Shown here: one piece after another, positions 60,401 to 64,000 of the stretch | How the letters are laid out: each line of letters opens with the position of its first letter | Numbering within the stretch: position 1 is the first letter of the stretch | NCBI GenBank assembly: GCA_026419785.1 | Contig: JAODTK010005733.1 | Span: 186,001-250,000, forward strand | Direction of reading: 5' to 3' | Length of the DNA: 64,000 nt | DNA from: Sclerodactyla briareus | Lineage: Eukaryota; Echinodermata; Holothuroidea; Dendrochirotida; Sclerodactylidae | The notes under the pieces: generated by a model | What the model was told of the DNA's origin: nothing | What the model saw: the letters and a program-made list of their open reading frames with translations, nothing else | Databases searched by the model: none | Made by a program: the position numbers and the translations under genes

Positions 60401-60609
60401 AAGTTGACAGAGCTTCTTGCCAGCTGCTAATTCTACTTGAAATTGATGGGCGTTGGTTTCCAGCATGTCTGCTATAACATCAACTGAATAACCCATCCGA
60501 TCAAAGGGAGGTAAGCGTGGTGGAATGGATCAGTGTATTCCAAAATTACAGGCGAAAGAAAGAAGAGAAAAACTGGTATAGCCTGTATAATAACTCTCGA
60601 AAACCTCTT
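54411..60609. other. Long stretch without a recognised gene
   Basis: The plus frames at 55141-55470 (109 codons) and 55964-56287 (107 codons) have ordinary composition but match no family I know, and the first has a minus-strand shadow. C and G runs lie at 56139-56147 and 59414-59423. I find no repeat array or RNA gene. Confidence 0.45.
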
Positions 60610-60655
60610 CCCCCCCCCCCCCCCTCTCCCCCCCCCCCCCCTCTCTCTCTCTCTT
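60610..60655. repeat. Poly-C and (CT)n tract
   Basis: Fifteen C (60610-60624), a short CT break, fourteen C (60628-60641), then CT repeats. The minus-strand Gly/Arg-rich frame across it is low complexity. Confidence 0.95.
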
Positions 60656-63600
60656 TCCACAGTGTAACATTTACATGACTTCCTCAAAAAAGTGTCCAAG
60701 TTTCCTAGTCGAAATAACTCGTTTTCAAGTGAGTATTCATATTATATGGTCCTATATAGAACGTATACATTCCCAAGTATACGAGGGAAGGATGATAGAT
60801 ATTCTCCAAAACATCCAGCGATCGACCAGTCCAGACTGATTCACAGTTGGAGTTGCCAGCACGATCCGCTTATCGAACGGAATTATGTACATCAGACTTC
60901 GTGGAACACGAACAAGAGAGAAAAAAATTGGTTTATCGAGACAGATCCAGAATTTCTCTGAATCAACAATATAAGACACTTTCGGAAGAAATTTCACTGA
61001 TTAAGAGACGCAGCTGGAAAAATATAAAAAGAATAGGAGACAACACAACGTTCTTCCAGAAGAGGTAATGAAAACGTAATAAGTTACGTACGTCAGGTCT
61101 CAACATCTTCCTGCGTGATAAACATTAGAGTCCTGCACTCTTTCTGAGCAGAGAATAAGGTCCTTGGCCCAACCTTGGGTTGTAAAACTCCGTCTTCATC
61201 TAACGGTTCTAACCGTTACCTTACTACTACTTTTAGCTCACATGATAACTATCGATGTCTTTACTCGTATGGATGAAATTATTTAGGGAATCAAGGTCTT
61301 TTTAGCTTGTCTGTATGGAATAAAGGGGGCGTTCCTTCACATCATTCTTTACCTCTCTCTTCCCCTTCGTTTTACCGAACTAAAGTGAACTTCTGTATAC
61401 ATATGGATGATGGTCTCTTTGCTCGCATATAACTTGAATGAACAAATCGGTATTAGAATGGCGAATGCCATTCAGGCAGACAATTGTAGAGTGACACCAA
61501 AATCTATCAAGCGAGTTCCAAATGAAACCTTTTGTCATAAAAAGACAGTAATACAGTGAATGATCTATGCGTGTATGTCATAACTTGACCTTGCCAGGTC
61601 TGCGCTGCGCTGCGTAATGAAATTCCGGGCTTGTAGGGCTTTCTCGAGTCTATATCATGTTTTTTTTTTTTGGCTCACGAACAGCGCCTAGCAGAACCAT
61701 TTAGGTGAATAACTATCGAAATAGTGTTACACGATCTAAAGTGCTTTACATAAACTCGTAAGTCCCAGTTTCAAGTGTGACAGCTAAATGTATTCAGCAC
61801 ATGCACTGATGCTATACGATGGCCATACATATCATACTTTGATGCGCGCGATAGACCACCTCGTCCAACCGCAGACCTTCTAAAACTTTCATGCCTCGTA
61901 CGATTTCCCGGAAACGCTGAGAATTTATATAAAAAAATATAAAAGAAAGATGTTGATTTGTTTTTCAAACCAAGGCAGGAATAACGACATTCTTGCCTAA
62001 TTTCATCTTTCCTAAAATGCGTTATCAATTCAGGGTCAGGATTACCTCACTTATTTAACAGAGGTTATTCGTGGTTTTGAGTATTGGATAAACTAAAGCA
62101 AAGTGACTCGGCTCACCCTCCGACAAGCATTTAACATTCCGGAGAAAACGACGTGTGTCATAATGTTCCTTAAAGTTATAAAATCCAACATTCTTTGTCA
62201 TTTCAATGCGAAGCCATGTCTACAAAACGATCGACACGCGATTTGAGAAACAGCAATTTGATACAGGCAAATTATCCCCTGTGTCAGATCCAACATACAA
62301 CTCCTTGTTAGTCTGCCCACAGAGGGCAAAGGTCATCGTTTAGAGTCATCTCCTTTACACACGAAGTGTGTATACAGTGCGGTATCGCTTTGCTGCTCGC
62401 TCCAATATGAGTCCTAGCCGACATGCGCTGACAGGTGAACCGTGATAGGTGAACTTTTGGTTATATGCCATACACTCTCGTGGAACTGATATTCATAGAT
62501 AACACTGATTGGATAATAACAGCAGTCTTGAGCAGGCTCTGGAAACAGCATGTGCCTTCTATGCGACAGGCGACGAGGACAAACCATACATGAACCGATT
62601 CAACAACTCCCGGCCAGTTCCCTCCTCTGGCAGTCTGAAGAGTAGAAGGCAGCCAAATATTTAAATGATGCCCTAACGTGGATTCAAAGTGTACAGTCGG
62701 CTTTACAGTTTACACAGACACTGTACATCTTATCCTAACGTACCGGTACCGTATTTGTGTAGAAGTGTTATTGTACGGACCAATGTGTGTTGGCCTAGCC
62801 TTCACAATTCAAATTAACTGAGGCATGTGTTAGGAGGCTCGATAGCTTGGTGTGGACCGGACATGCTCCCGTGCAATATTCCCGTGACACAGACAGCCTA
62901 GGCCTTGCGGTTACCTTGGATGATCATACAGGCCTAGGTCTAACAACATCGAATAACGATATGCCATACCTGTCACAGTGGCTTCACTAGTGCACTGATT
63001 TGATCTGTTGGCGTGGTAGACAGCGTTTGTCCTGGTGAATAGTACACCTGTTTGCCATATGGTCAAATTATGGAGAGACATGCCTGAGAAGTTGACTATG
63101 CATGTGGGCTAAGCCTAGGGAAAGAGACATAGGCGCCTATTTCACAGGTTTAGAGTGACAGCGCGGCAATGTGATGGGGAAGATTGATGTAACCACTAAT
63201 TGGATGTTTTCATTTTTATACATTTACCCCATAAACTTGGTGAAATGAATCAATGAAATACGCTATAAGACAACGCCATTACCGTCTCTATCATATGCTA
63301 TGGGTAATATTCCTGAGCTGGTCCCACAGCTCAATCTAAAAACAGATGTAAACAAGCATGGGGAAATTATTATTGTTTTTTTTTTATGTGATCTTGTTCA
63401 GGTTGTTTACTAGCAATAAATAGTAAAGCGGTCCTAATGGGTTACATTCTGGTAGATGTCATTGGTAAGTGGCCCTTTTCGGAGAATGTTTCTGTAAGAA
63501 ACATCTCTGATTTTCATTCAACTAGCAGCAACCACTTAAAACACTACCCATCTAGAATGCAAAGTCTGTTATCCAAGGAATAAGCTACTATTATATACAT

Positions 63601-64000
63601 TTCTTCTTTGGGGTGTTTTTCTTTGATTAACTTTTTATTTCGTATGTGCGTAGGACGCTTGAAAATGCTGTCTTTGATGAGTGTATCCAGCGCCATATCA
63701 ATACAGTGTTGTTTGCGTAATAATCCTGTTTACTAGTAATGCACTGGTGCCAACATACTGTAGCTAGAGCTATGTGTGTTATAGAAGATACCACCCGGCG
63801 ATTAGAGAGCATCGTGATTCTCTCCCGCACTACTTCTATACATCAATGTATAAAATACAACAGCGCCTACCCCGGCTAGTGAGGACCGTCGTACCGCTCA
63901 GACAGTTAGCAGAACTCTCGGCAGGAGCTCTTGAACTCCGTAGGCCTACTCACTTGAACTAGCGATGAGTACTCCCATTGCATTGGGCACAGTCAACACA
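60656..64000. other. No recognised gene
   Basis: Plus frames at 60692-60961 and 60847-61068 overlap; the second is Lys/Arg/Glu-rich and ends at AAGAGGTAATG, which could read as a splice donor, but nothing else supports an exon. T runs lie near 61661-61671 and 63377-63386. A TAGGCCTA octamer lies at 63941-63948. Confidence 0.45.

Overview
This is nuclear DNA from an animal, most likely a marine invertebrate. There are no prokaryotic-style operons, no long open reading frames (the longest run about 160 codons and look like chance), and the sequence is AT-rich and full of eukaryotic repeats: non-LTR retrotransposon relics, short inverted-repeat DNA transposons, minisatellites and microsatellites. 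The reverse-transcriptase relics and the frequent octamer TAGGCCTA made me think of a deuterostome such as an echinoderm or hemichordate. That is a recollection-based guess; nothing in the window proves it.

I could not support any host protein-coding gene, exon or structural RNA gene. The window reads as an intergenic or intronic stretch shaped by repeats.

Layout. At 1-14 kb the sequence is mostly unique-looking, with a CpG-dense patch at 3.2-3.4 kb, a palindrome-rich MITE at 5.3 kb and a broad CpG-rich stretch at 7.2-9.4 kb. At 14-25 kb there is an inverted-repeat pair (14.3/14.8 kb), short tandem duplications, a second copy of the 5.3 kb MITE in opposite orientation (17.7 kb), a TTAA-flanked MITE (23.5-24.0 kb) and a 5'-truncated non-LTR retrotransposon tail (24.9-25.3 kb). 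At 26-38 kb there is a cluster of long poly-C/poly-G runs with degraded transposon ends, and a strong hairpin at 32.4 kb. At 38-45 kb there are three minisatellites (13-bp, 28-bp and about 38-bp units), a well-preserved 390-bp hAT-type MITE with an exact 8-bp target duplication (42.0-42.3 kb) and a GC-rich inverted-repeat element. At 46-49 kb a CAT/ATT-rich array with a unit of about 120 bp is split by a frameshifted CR1/Jockey-like reverse-transcriptase relic. At 49-64 kb the sequence is largely featureless, with a TA tract, tandem X-box-like palindromes and a poly-C/CT tract.

The most interesting content is structural: higher-order minisatellites (5 x 28 bp = 140 bp; 9 x 13 bp = 117 bp), a LINE inserted inside a satellite, a long hairpin built on the over-represented TAGGCCTA palindrome, and a very large excess of G/C homopolymer runs. 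I found no convincing new biochemical system.
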